Positions 18,794 to 26,459 of a stretch of DNA of 44,695 nucleotides are shown in pieces. Position 1 is the first letter of the stretch. Each line of letters begins with the position of its first letter. Below the pieces are notes generated by a model. That model was not told the DNA's origin. It did not search any database and saw only the letters and a program-made list of their open reading frames with translations. Source of the DNA: a virus; the IMG/VR virus record IMGVR_UViG_3300030406_001980, positions 1-44,695 of that record; one strand, given 5' to 3'. A program made the position numbers and the translations under genes.

Positions 18794-19405
18794 TTAGAAA
18801 TAAAATTGTGTTGGAATATCGAGTAACTTCTTTGTATTGTCACTATCGTGTAAAGATGATACATACTCATATTCTTGCTCTGTTAAAGTTCTTGAAGGTC
18901 TGAAAAGTAACTTTGGTATCTCATCATCTGAAAAAAATACTTTAGTAACGATAGAATGCATCTTTACTTTTCTCGCCTCTAACCATTTTATGTAGCTTTT
19001 AAACCCCCAGTTATACACACTACCTTTATTGAATACTGTCATAGATGGTAGTGATACACTGTAAGAGTTACGTTCGTAATCGTCAGGTAAAATAACTACT
19101 ACTCTCCTAACAATCCTGCATGCTTGGGAGTTAATCCCACCTGACCCCTTTATAGAATGTTCACAATCTGCACATGCAAAAGATTGTGGGTTATCTACAT
19201 TATCATCTGGAGATTGTCCATTACTAGACCAACATGTTGGTGAAATTATGTTGCCCTCTTCGTATTTATCTTTATAATAAATGCGTTGAGAATCTTCAGA
19301 ATAAGTTACGATAATCCATTCTTGTGATTCTTTATCTGTCTGTATTTCCATACCATCCAGAATAACTTTGAACTTTTTATCTTTAAGGGTGATTCTATTA
19401 GACAT
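18794..19405 (-). CDS. Conserved replication-module protein with Cys cluster
   Basis: A 203-residue protein of unknown function that I recall as a frequent neighbour of DUF2815 genes in marine phages. Its distinctive part is a four-cysteine set (Cys58, Cys78, Cys81, Cys96) with conserved-looking flanks PTCWSSNGQSPDD, NPQSFACADC and SQACR. This suggests a metal site. A beta-rich region follows. It may bind DNA or act with the ssDNA-binding protein directly downstream; this is inference from context. The start shares one base with the upstream stop (TAATG). Confidence 0.65.
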   Translation of the reverse strand: MSNRITLKDKKFKVILDGMEIQTDKESQEWIIVTYSEDSQRIYYKDKYEEGNIISPTCWSSNGQSPDDNVDNPQSFACADCEHSIKGSGGINSQACRIVRRVVVILPDDYERNSYSVSLPSMTVFNKGSVYNWGFKSYIKWLEARKVKMHSIVTKVFFSDDEIPKLLFRPSRTLTEQEYEYVSSLHDSDNTKKLLDIPTQFYF

Positions 19406-19620
19406 TATTCAGACTCAGCATGAGACGGTCTTTTTCCAGCTTTACTGTTGACCCAGTCATCAATGTCAGCCCTTTTAAATCTATAGATGCCACCCAATAG
19501 AAAAAAAGGTATTTCTTTTTTTCTGATAAAGTTCCTTATCGTATTCTCACTCACACTTAAATACAAAGCGACTTGTGACATAGTAAGTAAACTTTCATCA
19601 AAATCAGAAGCCTTTGACAT
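19405..19620 (-). CDS. Excisionase/MerR-like HTH protein (HTH_17-like)
   Basis: A 71-residue protein with a winged-HTH of the HTH_17/excisionase type: LLTMSQVALYLSVSENTIRN forms the helix-turn-helix, and IPFFLLGGIYRFKRADIDDW forms the wing and last helix. These residues are the hallmark of the family. No integrase is present, so the role is more likely transcriptional or accessory to replication than excision. It is placed between the Gp157-like gene (2 bases upstream) and the Cys-cluster gene. Confidence 0.8.
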   Translation of the reverse strand: MSKASDFDESLLTMSQVALYLSVSENTIRNFIRKKEIPFFLLGGIYRFKRADIDDWVNSKAGKRPSHAESE

Positions 19621-19621
19621 A

Positions 19622-20038
19622 TTAGTTTCCTTTCCTTTTTGCTGTTACTCTTACGGTGTACTCTCTGAATACATCCATCCCTTTAGGCAACTTTTTAGTA
19701 TCTGCGTAGAACTCTTTCATATTACTTTGATGTAACCTCTTCTCAAGCAAATGAAATGCTTGATTCTCCTCAACAAAGTTATACATACTGTTCCAGTCAT
19801 TCGCTCTAAAAGTTTCCTTGACACCCCTAGAAATGGTGCCAATCTGCGTTTTGATACTATCTGCACCAATAGAACGACACACTTCTAGTAATTTTGCTTT
19901 TAGTTCGTCTTTACGAGTTTTAAGACCCTCTATCTTAGTTTCGTACTCTCTAGTAATATCTTTTACCTTATCTCGTACCTCAATATATTCTGTAACGATA
20001 TCTTCTAGAGCAGTAGATTCCTTACTGTCTTCTGACAT
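19622..20038 (-). CDS. Gp157-like coiled-coil protein
   Basis: A 138-residue protein with an N-terminal coiled coil (about residues 10-50, rich in Glu/Lys: YIEVRDKVKDITREYETKIE). A compact domain follows with KTQIGTISRGVKETFRANDW and a C-terminal DVFREYTVRVTAKRK. The arrangement resembles Sipho_Gp157-type proteins, linked in some phages to resistance or recombination, but with little functional proof. It is the first gene after the promoter at 20068-20096 and has CTGGAGAGA right before the ATG. Family call is tentative. Confidence 0.6.
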   Translation of the reverse strand: MSEDSKESTALEDIVTEYIEVRDKVKDITREYETKIEGLKTRKDELKAKLLEVCRSIGADSIKTQIGTISRGVKETFRANDWNSMYNFVEENQAFHLLEKRLHQSNMKEFYADTKKLPKGMDVFREYTVRVTAKRKGN

Positions 20039-20067
20039 TCTCTCTCCAGTGTTAGTTTGTTATACAA

Positions 20068-20096
20068 ATAATATTATATATAAATCTTTTTGTCAA
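20068..20096 (-). promoter_or_regulatory. Consensus sigma70-type promoter for the 20038-14765 operon
   Basis: On the minus strand TTGACA (20091-20096) is followed by a 17-base spacer and TATTAT (20068-20073). It lies in the only gap (20039-20106) between the SNF2 helicase gene and the Gp157-like gene, 30 bases before the latter's start. It would drive the primase, ssDNA-binding and HTH genes with host RNA polymerase. Confidence 0.8.
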
Positions 20097-20106
20097 CAGA
20101 TATTTT

Positions 20107-21660
20107 TTAGACCGTGGTGGACTCCCTCGATACTATATCATATAATTTGACAATATTTGAATGTACGTCTATTTTACTTTTTAGCATCTTATAGATTCTT
20201 TTTTCTACTTCACTTCCTCGTATATGAAATACTGTAACGGGATTCTTTTGCCCAGCTCGGTGCGCTCTAGCATTGCACTGTAAGTATGTCTCTACACTCA
20301 TTACTGGACTCCAGTAAATTATGGTATCCGCCCTATGTAATGTCACTCCATGTGAGGCAGCTTGTGGTTGAATAAGTAATATTCTTGGGTTTTCTTTATT
20401 TTGAAAGTCACTAAATATACTTGTCCTCTTACCAACTTTTACTTCACCGTTTATGACTTCACAAGAATAACCTTCTTTTGTTAATTCTTCTTGTAAAATT
20501 TTTATAGCATGACGGTATGGTACAAATACTATAACTTTCTGAGATGATTCATCAATTATTTCTTTTAATACTTTGAATCTAGATTTGACATCAAAAGATA
20601 CTATCTCTCCAGTATCTGAATACACAGCGCCGCCTGAAAGCTGAAGGAGTTTATTCATAGCTGATGCCGCATTTACTACAGTTATCTCCTCACCTGCCGC
20701 ATTAGCAAATAGCATTTCTTTTATCTGACGATAGTATTTCTTTTGCTGTGCTGTAAGTTCTACATCTCTCGTCACATAGGTAAGAGATGGTAAATCTAGA
20801 CATTGTTCTTTTGTAAATCTTATTGCTGGTTGTAATGCGTTATGCACCAAGAGTTTTGCCTCTGGTCGTGGTTCCCATTTGAATCTACTCACCTTTAACA
20901 TGACTGTATCTCGCCACCTACCAGCATATCTAGGTACACCATCAGGATTAATTAGTCTAGCTAAACCATACGCATCATACGGACTTTGAGATGCTGGTGT
21001 TCCAGTCAGTAACCAAACCCAAGTATCATCAGTAATTAATTTTTGTAGCGCTTTAAATCTGTTTGTAGCCACATTTTTATATGCGTTTGCCTCATCAACA
21101 ATTATTAAATCAAAATTGGCTTGGGCAAGTTCTTGGTTTACAATTTCAATACCATCATAGTTTATGATAAGAAACTCCGTATCCTCTTTTATTATCTTTA
21201 TTCGTTTCTCTCTAGTTCCATAGCAAATATTAGCTGATCTGTGCATAGCTACAGAGAACAAGTCATCAAGCCACGCACTTTGCATGATACTGAGTGGGCA
21301 TATGACTAGCACTTTTTTTATGATGCCTCTTTTCATCAACGAATCTGCCGCCCATATACAAGATGATGTTTTACCAGTACCTTGCTCATTCCAACACCCA
21401 GCTCGTTTGTGAAGTGTTAAAAATTCTGTAGTTGTTCGTTGATGCTCAAATGGTGTAAATGAGCCTGACCATTCATATGATTGTAGTACGGGAGATGGTA
21501 CGTTTTTTATCCCCAACCTATTTAGTATTTGTGATTCTTTAATTCCCCAATGTACTAATACCTCACCGTTATCTAATAATTTAGATTTCTTTATGGTGTT
21601 TAATATTATATTGGGGTTTGCCACACGCACACGAAGTGCTTTCTGTTTTATATTCTCCAC
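20107..21660 (-). CDS. SNF2/DEAD-like superfamily 2 DNA helicase
   Basis: A 517-residue SF2 helicase. I chose GTG at 21660 because AGGAGG lies 7 bases upstream; the longer frame would need a TTG. Walker A is EQGTGKTSS (Lys97), motif II is IIVDEANA (Asp189, Glu190; DEAN rather than DEAH). Motif III region LLTGTPASQSPYDAY and motif VI ARAHRAGQKN are of the SNF2 type, followed by VTVFHIRGSEVEKRIY. Such helicases in podophages are thought to remodel DNA during replication or recombination. No nuclease domain is fused. It is the last gene of the block transcribed from 34.7 kb, next to HNH-like and Cas4-like nucleases. Confidence 0.9.
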   Translation of the reverse strand: MENIKQKALRVRVANPNIILNTIKKSKLLDNGEVLVHWGIKESQILNRLGIKNVPSPVLQSYEWSGSFTPFEHQRTTTEFLTLHKRAGCWNEQGTGKTSSCIWAADSLMKRGIIKKVLVICPLSIMQSAWLDDLFSVAMHRSANICYGTREKRIKIIKEDTEFLIINYDGIEIVNQELAQANFDLIIVDEANAYKNVATNRFKALQKLITDDTWVWLLTGTPASQSPYDAYGLARLINPDGVPRYAGRWRDTVMLKVSRFKWEPRPEAKLLVHNALQPAIRFTKEQCLDLPSLTYVTRDVELTAQQKKYYRQIKEMLFANAAGEEITVVNAASAMNKLLQLSGGAVYSDTGEIVSFDVKSRFKVLKEIIDESSQKVIVFVPYRHAIKILQEELTKEGYSCEVINGEVKVGKRTSIFSDFQNKENPRILLIQPQAASHGVTLHRADTIIYWSPVMSVETYLQCNARAHRAGQKNPVTVFHIRGSEVEKRIYKMLKSKIDVHSNIVKLYDIVSRESTTV

Positions 21661-21690
21661 AACGTTTCCTCCTATTGTCAAAATCTCTCC

Positions 21691-21945
21691 TTATGCCATA
21701 GAACTATCTGATTTTCTCTTGAATGATCTATTTTTACTTGGTTTCTGTAGTGTATATCCGTCTTTGTTAGAACCACCTTTACTCAATGCTTTCTTATGTG
21801 CGATATCTTTTCCTTTTCTGTTGACACCTTTTTTGTCTAGCTTTCTTCTCGCACGTTGACGTTCGTTTCTACGTTTACGTTCGTTACGTTTCTTTTGTTG
21901 TTCGTACTCTTTTTTATATGGTCTTTTCTTTTTTACATATGGCAT
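21691..21945 (-). CDS. Small basic HNH-like protein
   Basis: An 84-residue, very Lys/Arg-rich protein. I chose the ATG at 21945 because GGGAGAAACTG precedes it and it overlaps the upstream stop as ATGA; a longer frame exists but lacks these. The N-terminal half is a basic helix (KKRNERKRRNERQRARRK). The C-terminal half GKDIAHKKALSKGGSNKDGY resembles the core of small phage HNH proteins (D-H-K-x-L-S-x-G-G). The second catalytic His/Asn is less clear, so activity is uncertain. It could nick or bind DNA with the neighbouring helicase. Confidence 0.6.
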   Translation of the reverse strand: MPYVKKKRPYKKEYEQQKKRNERKRRNERQRARRKLDKKGVNRKGKDIAHKKALSKGGSNKDGYTLQKPSKNRSFKRKSDSSMA

Positions 21946-22652
21946 CAGTTTCTCCCATTGTGGTGACAACTCAATACAGGACAAAATCTATAGCAAGTAA
22001 AGTTAGGTTTGGGATTCCAGACTTCAGATTCAAAACATTTCTTAATTTTATTAACTTCTTCTATCCACTTCAACCACAACTCACTTTCTTTGTCTAACGA
22101 ATAATTCTCCTTTATTAGAACATTATTAGTGAAAAACAATAACCCAGCTTTTATAGTTTCTACCTCTGGGTAGTTTTTAAATACTGCTAGGCTCATTAAT
22201 TCTAACTGTGCTGTATCTGCATACTTTGATTTACCAGTTTTATAATCTATAATTACTGCTCTTTTACCATCAGGGTCAATTATTAATAAATCAACGACAC
22301 ATCTATACCACACATCATCATCAAAAAATCCACATGGTTCTAAATTCTCTGTCAACCCCAGTCTTATTTCAGGATGGGTTTTACCTTTGAAATTATTTAG
22401 TATACTGTCTATAGATGGTTTAATGTAGCTAAAATCTTCTTCTATTTCTTTACCATCACGAACATAATCTTCAGCAGATTTATGTACTCTCTTTCCATAT
22501 AGTATCGCCTCAGTCTCTGTTTCTTTTATGTCCTTCAATACCTTTATGTGATAATACTTTTTTGGGCATTGCTTAAATTGACTGATACTGCTGTATGACC
22601 ATGTAAACTTCTTCACTTGAGTATTATTACATATTTTTAGGGGATTAACCAT
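21945..22652 (-). CDS. PD-(D/E)XK exonuclease, Cas4/RecB-like with possible Fe-S cluster
   Basis: A 235-residue nuclease of the PD-(D/E)XK superfamily. Opening SYSSISQFKQCPKKYYHIK with Cys29 and the GKRVHKSAEDY helix (His57) are typical of Cas4/RecB-like phage nucleases. Active-site residues are Asp121 (VVDLLI) and Asp136 with Lys138 (IIDYKTGK), followed by QLELMSLAVF. Cys29 and the C-terminal Cys220, Cys224 and Cys229 are placed like the four cysteines of an iron-sulfur cluster in Cas4/AddB-type enzymes. It overlaps the PolA gene by 8 bases and the HNH-like gene by ATGA. Likely role: resecting DNA ends in replication/recombination. Confidence 0.85.
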   Translation of the reverse strand: MVNPLKICNNTQVKKFTWSYSSISQFKQCPKKYYHIKVLKDIKETETEAILYGKRVHKSAEDYVRDGKEIEEDFSYIKPSIDSILNNFKGKTHPEIRLGLTENLEPCGFFDDDVWYRCVVDLLIIDPDGKRAVIIDYKTGKSKYADTAQLELMSLAVFKNYPEVETIKAGLLFFTNNVLIKENYSLDKESELWLKWIEEVNKIKKCFESEVWNPKPNFTCYRFCPVLSCHHNGRN

Positions 22653-24495
22653 AGCTTTTACTTATTTTAGATTCACAATCAAGTGGGAGGCCTTCTGCCC
22701 ATTCAGGTGATGTACGCATACAACTCTCTATATATTCTTGTGCCTCAGAGCTTTTCTTCTCAGGTACAACACAAACTATAGAGTCATGTACTGTCATAGA
22801 TACTCGATACCTCAAACTTATTCTAAGCATCTGATGACCGATCACACATCTTGCAAATGCTTGAGTTACATTCTCCACTGCCCTTGCACCATAAATTTTT
22901 TCCCAACCTTTCATTGTCATATACCTCAGATTTTTTTTATTGGGGAACTTGTTGTCATCATGGGGTGGCATATACTCGGACAACTCAGGATATCTAATTC
23001 TAAGACCAGTAGGTAATCTAAATCCATTACAACCATAATCCATATGAATAATTCCATTACCTAAATTAACCACGTTCGTATATACCCCATCACTTTCAAG
23101 ACTCTCCAACGCTGATCCGTACTGATACCAATACTCAGGTATTTTTGAATATTTTTCTCTATAAACTTTAATTAGTCTTTTCGCCTCATATTCAGATATG
23201 TTTGTACCTGACTGCATTACTTGTTGTTGGAATCTAGCATATCCCATACCATAACCACATCCTAGAATGATAGTTTTACCTAAAAATCTTTCTTCGCTTG
23301 TAACTTCATCTATTTCTTTGCTGTATATGGCACTAGCCATAATCTTGTAAACATCTTCTTTATTCTTAAACTGTTTGACTAGATCGGTTTGTCCTGATAA
23401 CCATGCAAGAACACGAGCCTCAATCTGTGACGAATCTACGTCTATGACTACATACCCATCTGGTGCAATTATAGATTTTTTTATAACATTAGAACTTCGA
23501 GATGGTAGATTTTGAAAATTAACTTTATCGTCACCACCCCATCTGCCTGTATGTGCGGCAAAATATTTTAGAGAGATAGGAATTTTACTATCTCGTTTTG
23601 CCATGTCTATAAATCTGTCTGTGCGTGTCTCTTCCAAGGTAGACTTGAAGCCAAGTCTCGCACTCATCAAATCAACTATCTTTGAATTAGAATGGTTTTG
23701 TAAATCCATGAACTCTGTATCACTTTTTGCAAATGCGAGAGTTTCTTTACCAGTAGTTTTGGATATTTTTGTAGGTGGAGTAACTCCATTTGCCTTTAGC
23801 AATTCAGCGAACTTTGGATTACTCATCAAATCTTCTTTATCTACTCCAACTTTTTCTAATAATTGTTTTTTCTTTTCTTTTAAATTAGTAGAATGTCCTT
23901 TCAATAAGTCAACATCAAATTCTAGCACTGGGTCAATAAACATCTTCAAAGTTAAATCCATAAGGTTTATCTCAAACCTCATACCTTTATCACCCTCAAG
24001 CATCTTTACCATCTTATGCCAAGCACTATATGTCAAGTTGACATCATTCACACAGTATCCTGAGTATGCCTCTAACTCCTCATCAGTAAAATCTTTTCTG
24101 TGTTTGCCTAACGCATCTTCAACTTCAGTACCTTTTTTACCTATACCTAACCTAAGTGATAAGTTAGCTAGACTATGAGAAACATTTGTTCCAAACACAT
24201 AACTTGATAAAAGCATGGTGTCTACAAATCTTTTAGGTTTTATACCAAACACCCAATTCAATATCGCACCATCAAACCTAGTGTTGTGTGCCAGTAGTGT
24301 TTCATCCCAAGTGAAGGAATGGAGAAACTCCTTTGTCTGTTTATGTGTACCACTAAACCATTGTGGTTGCGAGCTGCTGCTCTTGACTGCCACACCAACA
24401 ACCTCAAACATATCTCCACGAATGTATTCTTCTGTTGTGAGTTTTCCTAGTTTATACTTCTTACTATAGTAAGTCTCAAAGTCAATCGTTATCAT
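22645..24495 (-). CDS. DNA polymerase I-type (family A) with 3'-5' exonuclease
   Basis: A 616-residue replicative polymerase. The N-terminal exonuclease has ITIDFETYY and AHNTRFDGAILNW (DEDD-type acids) with a later DVNLTYSAW. Polymerase motif A is DVDSSQIEARVLAW (Asp354). The O-helix motif B has Arg403, Lys407, Leu411 and Tyr415 in ERFLGKTIILGCGYGMG. Motif C is MTVHDSIVCVV with His570, Asp571 and Ser572. Leu411 occupies the position of E. coli Phe762, and Ser572 replaces the common Glu. No 5'-nuclease domain is present, as usual for phage PolA. It starts by ATGA overlap with a zinc-ribbon gene and is flanked by nucleases. Confidence 0.95.
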   Translation of the reverse strand: MITIDFETYYSKKYKLGKLTTEEYIRGDMFEVVGVAVKSSSSQPQWFSGTHKQTKEFLHSFTWDETLLAHNTRFDGAILNWVFGIKPKRFVDTMLLSSYVFGTNVSHSLANLSLRLGIGKKGTEVEDALGKHRKDFTDEELEAYSGYCVNDVNLTYSAWHKMVKMLEGDKGMRFEINLMDLTLKMFIDPVLEFDVDLLKGHSTNLKEKKKQLLEKVGVDKEDLMSNPKFAELLKANGVTPPTKISKTTGKETLAFAKSDTEFMDLQNHSNSKIVDLMSARLGFKSTLEETRTDRFIDMAKRDSKIPISLKYFAAHTGRWGGDDKVNFQNLPSRSSNVIKKSIIAPDGYVVIDVDSSQIEARVLAWLSGQTDLVKQFKNKEDVYKIMASAIYSKEIDEVTSEERFLGKTIILGCGYGMGYARFQQQVMQSGTNISEYEAKRLIKVYREKYSKIPEYWYQYGSALESLESDGVYTNVVNLGNGIIHMDYGCNGFRLPTGLRIRYPELSEYMPPHDDNKFPNKKNLRYMTMKGWEKIYGARAVENVTQAFARCVIGHQMLRISLRYRVSMTVHDSIVCVVPEKKSSEAQEYIESCMRTSPEWAEGLPLDCESKISKSYG

Positions 24496-24665
24496 TTACG
24501 AACAAACTCCATGCACTTCGCACATTTCCATCGTGGTCTCCTGTTTGAAACAACAGTTCCACCACCCTCAACACTTGCATATCGCCTACAATTAGAGCAG
24601 TATTTTTTTCCAGTAATTCTTTCTTCTGCTCTTCTGACTTCTTCGTGCAACTCCCCTTTGCTCAT
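24492..24665 (-). CDS. 57-residue zinc-ribbon protein
   Basis: A small gene, too short for routine calling, found by reading the minus strand. It overlaps the VRR nuclease stop (ATGA, 24662-24665) and the PolA start (ATGA, 24492-24495) exactly, which is strong support. The protein has two CxxC pairs (Cys23/Cys26 in KYCSNCRRY and Cys48/Cys51 in KCAKCMEF), forming a classic zinc ribbon. The N-terminus is a charged helix. It probably binds DNA or a replication protein, but no specific function can be assigned. Confidence 0.8.
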   Translation of the reverse strand: MSKGELHEEVRRAEERITGKKYCSNCRRYASVEGGGTVVSNRRPRWKCAKCMEFVRK

Positions 24666-24940
24666 TTTAGAACATCCTCTAAGTCTTTTAGATTGTCCTC
24701 ATTTATAACCAAAGATATTCCACCACATTGTTTTATCTGTTTTAAATTTGACCATTGTAACTCTGTGGGTACATTTGTACCAGCTTTACATTCTATGGCT
24801 ATAAACTTCCCGTATAGACACGCAATGACATCAGGCACTCCACTCTTTCCATACCCATTCATAATTGGAGAAAAGTAGTATGCACCATGATCTCTTAAAA
24901 GTTTGTAAACTTTCTTTTTTACTTTTGCCTCAGGTGTCAT
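24662..24940 (-). CDS. VRR-NUC endonuclease
   Basis: A 92-residue nuclease of the VRR-NUC (PD-(D/E)XK) type. I chose ATG at 24940 because GGAGAA lies 7 bases upstream; an earlier ATG at 24964 lacks a good site. Catalytic residues are Asp37 in SGVPDVIA and Glu50 with Lys52 in FIAIECKAG, followed by LQWSNLKQIKQCGG, the usual final helix. Stand-alone phage VRR-NUC proteins are thought to resolve branched DNA or act on other structured substrates. It sits directly upstream of the zinc-ribbon and PolA genes, so it is part of the replication/recombination set. Confidence 0.88.
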   Translation of the reverse strand: MTPEAKVKKKVYKLLRDHGAYYFSPIMNGYGKSGVPDVIACLYGKFIAIECKAGTNVPTELQWSNLKQIKQCGGISLVINEDNLKDLEDVLK

Positions 24941-25220
24941 AACTAGTTCTCCAATCGAAATCATATCTTACAAACTGTCTTTTTCTTTTACCTTGTTTGT
25001 GTAACCTACCATACTGTCTTTGCCAACACTTTGTACACCACCCCCTTTGTTTTTGCTCAACAGATGTGCATTCCGTTCGCATGATCTTAGTTTTGCATTT
25101 AATACACTTTGTGATACCCAACGTATCATCCAATATACGATTGATTTCTTTCTTACCAAGTTGAAATAATATTGGAAACTTCTCATAGTCTATCTCCTGT
25201 GGCACTAATTTACTGTTCAT
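24930..25220 (-). CDS. Zinc-finger protein, unknown function
   Basis: A 96-residue protein with two CxxC pairs (TKCIKCKTK near residue 40 and RGWCTKCWQRQYGR near residue 62), suggesting a zinc finger. A basic stretch (HKQGKRKRQF) follows. AGGA is 6 bases before the ATG. It overlaps the VRR-NUC gene by 11 bases and the upstream gene by 11. It is the second predicted zinc protein in this 750-bp neighbourhood. I do not recognise a family. Confidence 0.65.
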   Translation of the reverse strand: MNSKLVPQEIDYEKFPILFQLGKKEINRILDDTLGITKCIKCKTKIMRTECTSVEQKQRGWCTKCWQRQYGRLHKQGKRKRQFVRYDFDWRTSYDT

Positions 25221-25467
25221 AGTTATTCCTAAACAAAAATAATTTAACTTCTTCTAACATTCCTATTAAATCTCTAGAATTTTTCATTAGATTGGTTGTG
25301 GCTATAATATTTAAATCTTTATTTTCTTCATCAAATAATATAGTAACTCCATGCGTAAACTTTTTATCTGCAAGTAGTTGCACGCAGTCATCTACCATAT
25401 CTTCAACACTGCTATCTTCTTTTTTCTTAGTGTCTAGAACAACTAAATTTTTATCTTTCTTGTTCAT
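25210..25467 (-). CDS. Small acidic/lysine-rich protein, unknown
   Basis: An 85-residue protein. ATG at 25467 is preferred to the ORF-maximal start at 25497 because AGGA lies about 10 bases upstream and it overlaps the LAGLIDADG-like gene less. The sequence alternates Asp/Glu/Lys-rich and hydrophobic segments (VEDMVDDCVQLLADKKF, then VTILFDEENKDLNIIATTN), suggesting a small alpha/beta fold. No known family was recognised. Confidence 0.5.
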   Translation of the reverse strand: MNKKDKNLVVLDTKKKEDSSVEDMVDDCVQLLADKKFTHGVTILFDEENKDLNIIATTNLMKNSRDLIGMLEEVKLFLFRNNYEQ

Positions 25468-25762
25468 AATGATTAATAATCCTATCCACTTTATCACCTT
25501 TTACATTCAAATATTCACGCACTTGTTTTGCAATCTCATACGCATCTCTATGGTTCAATCTCCATCTCCACTGTGGTTTGCGACCATCAGGTACTTTCTT
25601 CCTAACAACTTTAGCAACACCAGTAGTTTCACAAGCCCAATCTGCTAACTCTTTTCGAGTGGTAGTTACATCTAATCTAACATATCTACCATTAGTATAT
25701 GCACTTCCAACCATGTCAATAATACTAGCTAACTTCATTGCATCTTTTAACTCTAACCTCAT
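25451..25762 (-). CDS. Degenerate LAGLIDADG-family protein
   Basis: A 103-residue paralogue of the next gene upstream. From residue 11 LASIIDMVGSAY aligns with the LAGLIDADG motif of its neighbour, but the catalytic acid position holds Val18, and the N-terminal context differs. The C-terminal half retains the family pattern: KPQWRWRL, then DAYEIAKQVREYL and IINHY. It starts by ATGA overlap with the upstream copy and has AGGAG before the ATG. Likely catalytically dead as a homing endonuclease; it could still bind DNA or pair with the active copy. Intact frame argues for retained use. Confidence 0.7.
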   Translation of the reverse strand: MRLELKDAMKLASIIDMVGSAYTNGRYVRLDVTTTRKELADWACETTGVAKVVRKKVPDGRKPQWRWRLNHRDAYEIAKQVREYLNVKGDKVDRIINHYEQER

Positions 25763-26106
25763 TTCTTCTCCTTGTAGTGATTAATAATTTTTTTAATTTG
25801 ATCTAATTTAATTTTAGAATATGGCTCTAGCAGTTTGGCTACATGATACGCATCCTTGTATCGACATATCCATCTCCATTGTGGTTTCATACCTTCTTTT
25901 ACTTTCCGTGGATTAGCAGTTCCAACTCCCACTAGCTTATGAACCCAATCAATTATCTTTTTGTCTGTCATGGCTATCTCTAACCTAATCTCCCATGTAT
26001 TGTAGATTGGCTTTTTCGGTCTATCGTGTCTTATGCGTGGCATACACTTATACCTAACACTTCCCTCACCATCAAATAATCCTGCAAAATAAGAAATTTC
26101 ACTCAT
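25759..26106 (-). CDS. LAGLIDADG homing endonuclease-type protein
   Basis: A 115-residue, single-motif LAGLIDADG protein. I chose ATG at 26106 because GGAG lies 9 bases upstream and the longer frame lacks a site. FAGLFDGEGSV at residues 7-17 holds the motif, with Glu14 as the likely catalytic acid. The C-terminal half has KPQWRWICRYKDAYHVAKLL and KIINHYKEK, as in phage LAGLIDADG enzymes that work as homodimers. It is freestanding, not inside an intron or intein that I can see. It overlaps the upstream gene by 8 bases, so it is integrated in the operon. Confidence 0.82.
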   Translation of the reverse strand: MSEISYFAGLFDGEGSVRYKCMPRIRHDRPKKPIYNTWEIRLEIAMTDKKIIDWVHKLVGVGTANPRKVKEGMKPQWRWICRYKDAYHVAKLLEPYSKIKLDQIKKIINHYKEKK

Positions 26107-26458
26107 CTTTAAATACTCCTCTAGGTATACTAGTAGATGACCACTGTGTTTTTGTGCCATCAGGTTTTTTATATTTCACTGTAACGTAATCGTGGTGGTC
26201 ACTCGCATCCACTTCTATATATAATCTATCTGTTTCAAATATCTGTGGCATAACTCCGTCAGGGTTAAGGGCCTTCAACCTATCCCTAACTACAGCCTCG
26301 TGTTTGCGTATGTCAATGAGTTCTTTGTTGAGTTCAGAGATAGTATACCTACTGAATTTTTCAAAGTTCTCTATATTTCTTGCTATGTCCACAAGAACAT
26401 CTCCAGTTTGCTTTTGGTACTCATTTATCTTTTCGATAATTTTGTAAATGTTTTCCAT
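26099..26458 (-). CDS. Coiled-coil protein, unknown function
   Basis: A 119-residue protein with an N-terminal helical/coiled-coil part (residues 1-65, e.g. INEYQKQTGDVLVDIARNIE). A C-terminal beta-rich part contains ASDHHDYVTVKYKKPDGTK. It starts one base after the end of the methyltransferase stop region and runs into the LAGLIDADG gene. No family recognised. Confidence 0.55.
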   Translation of the reverse strand: MENIYKIIEKINEYQKQTGDVLVDIARNIENFEKFSRYTISELNKELIDIRKHEAVVRDRLKALNPDGVMPQIFETDRLYIEVDASDHHDYVTVKYKKPDGTKTQWSSTSIPRGVFKDE

Positions 26459-26459
26459 G

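Noticed and set aside
23603-24178. 191-residue plus-strand ORF opposite PolA
   Set aside because: Antisense of the exonuclease/polymerase junction, Ser/Leu/Phe-rich as expected for a shadow frame, no start signal.
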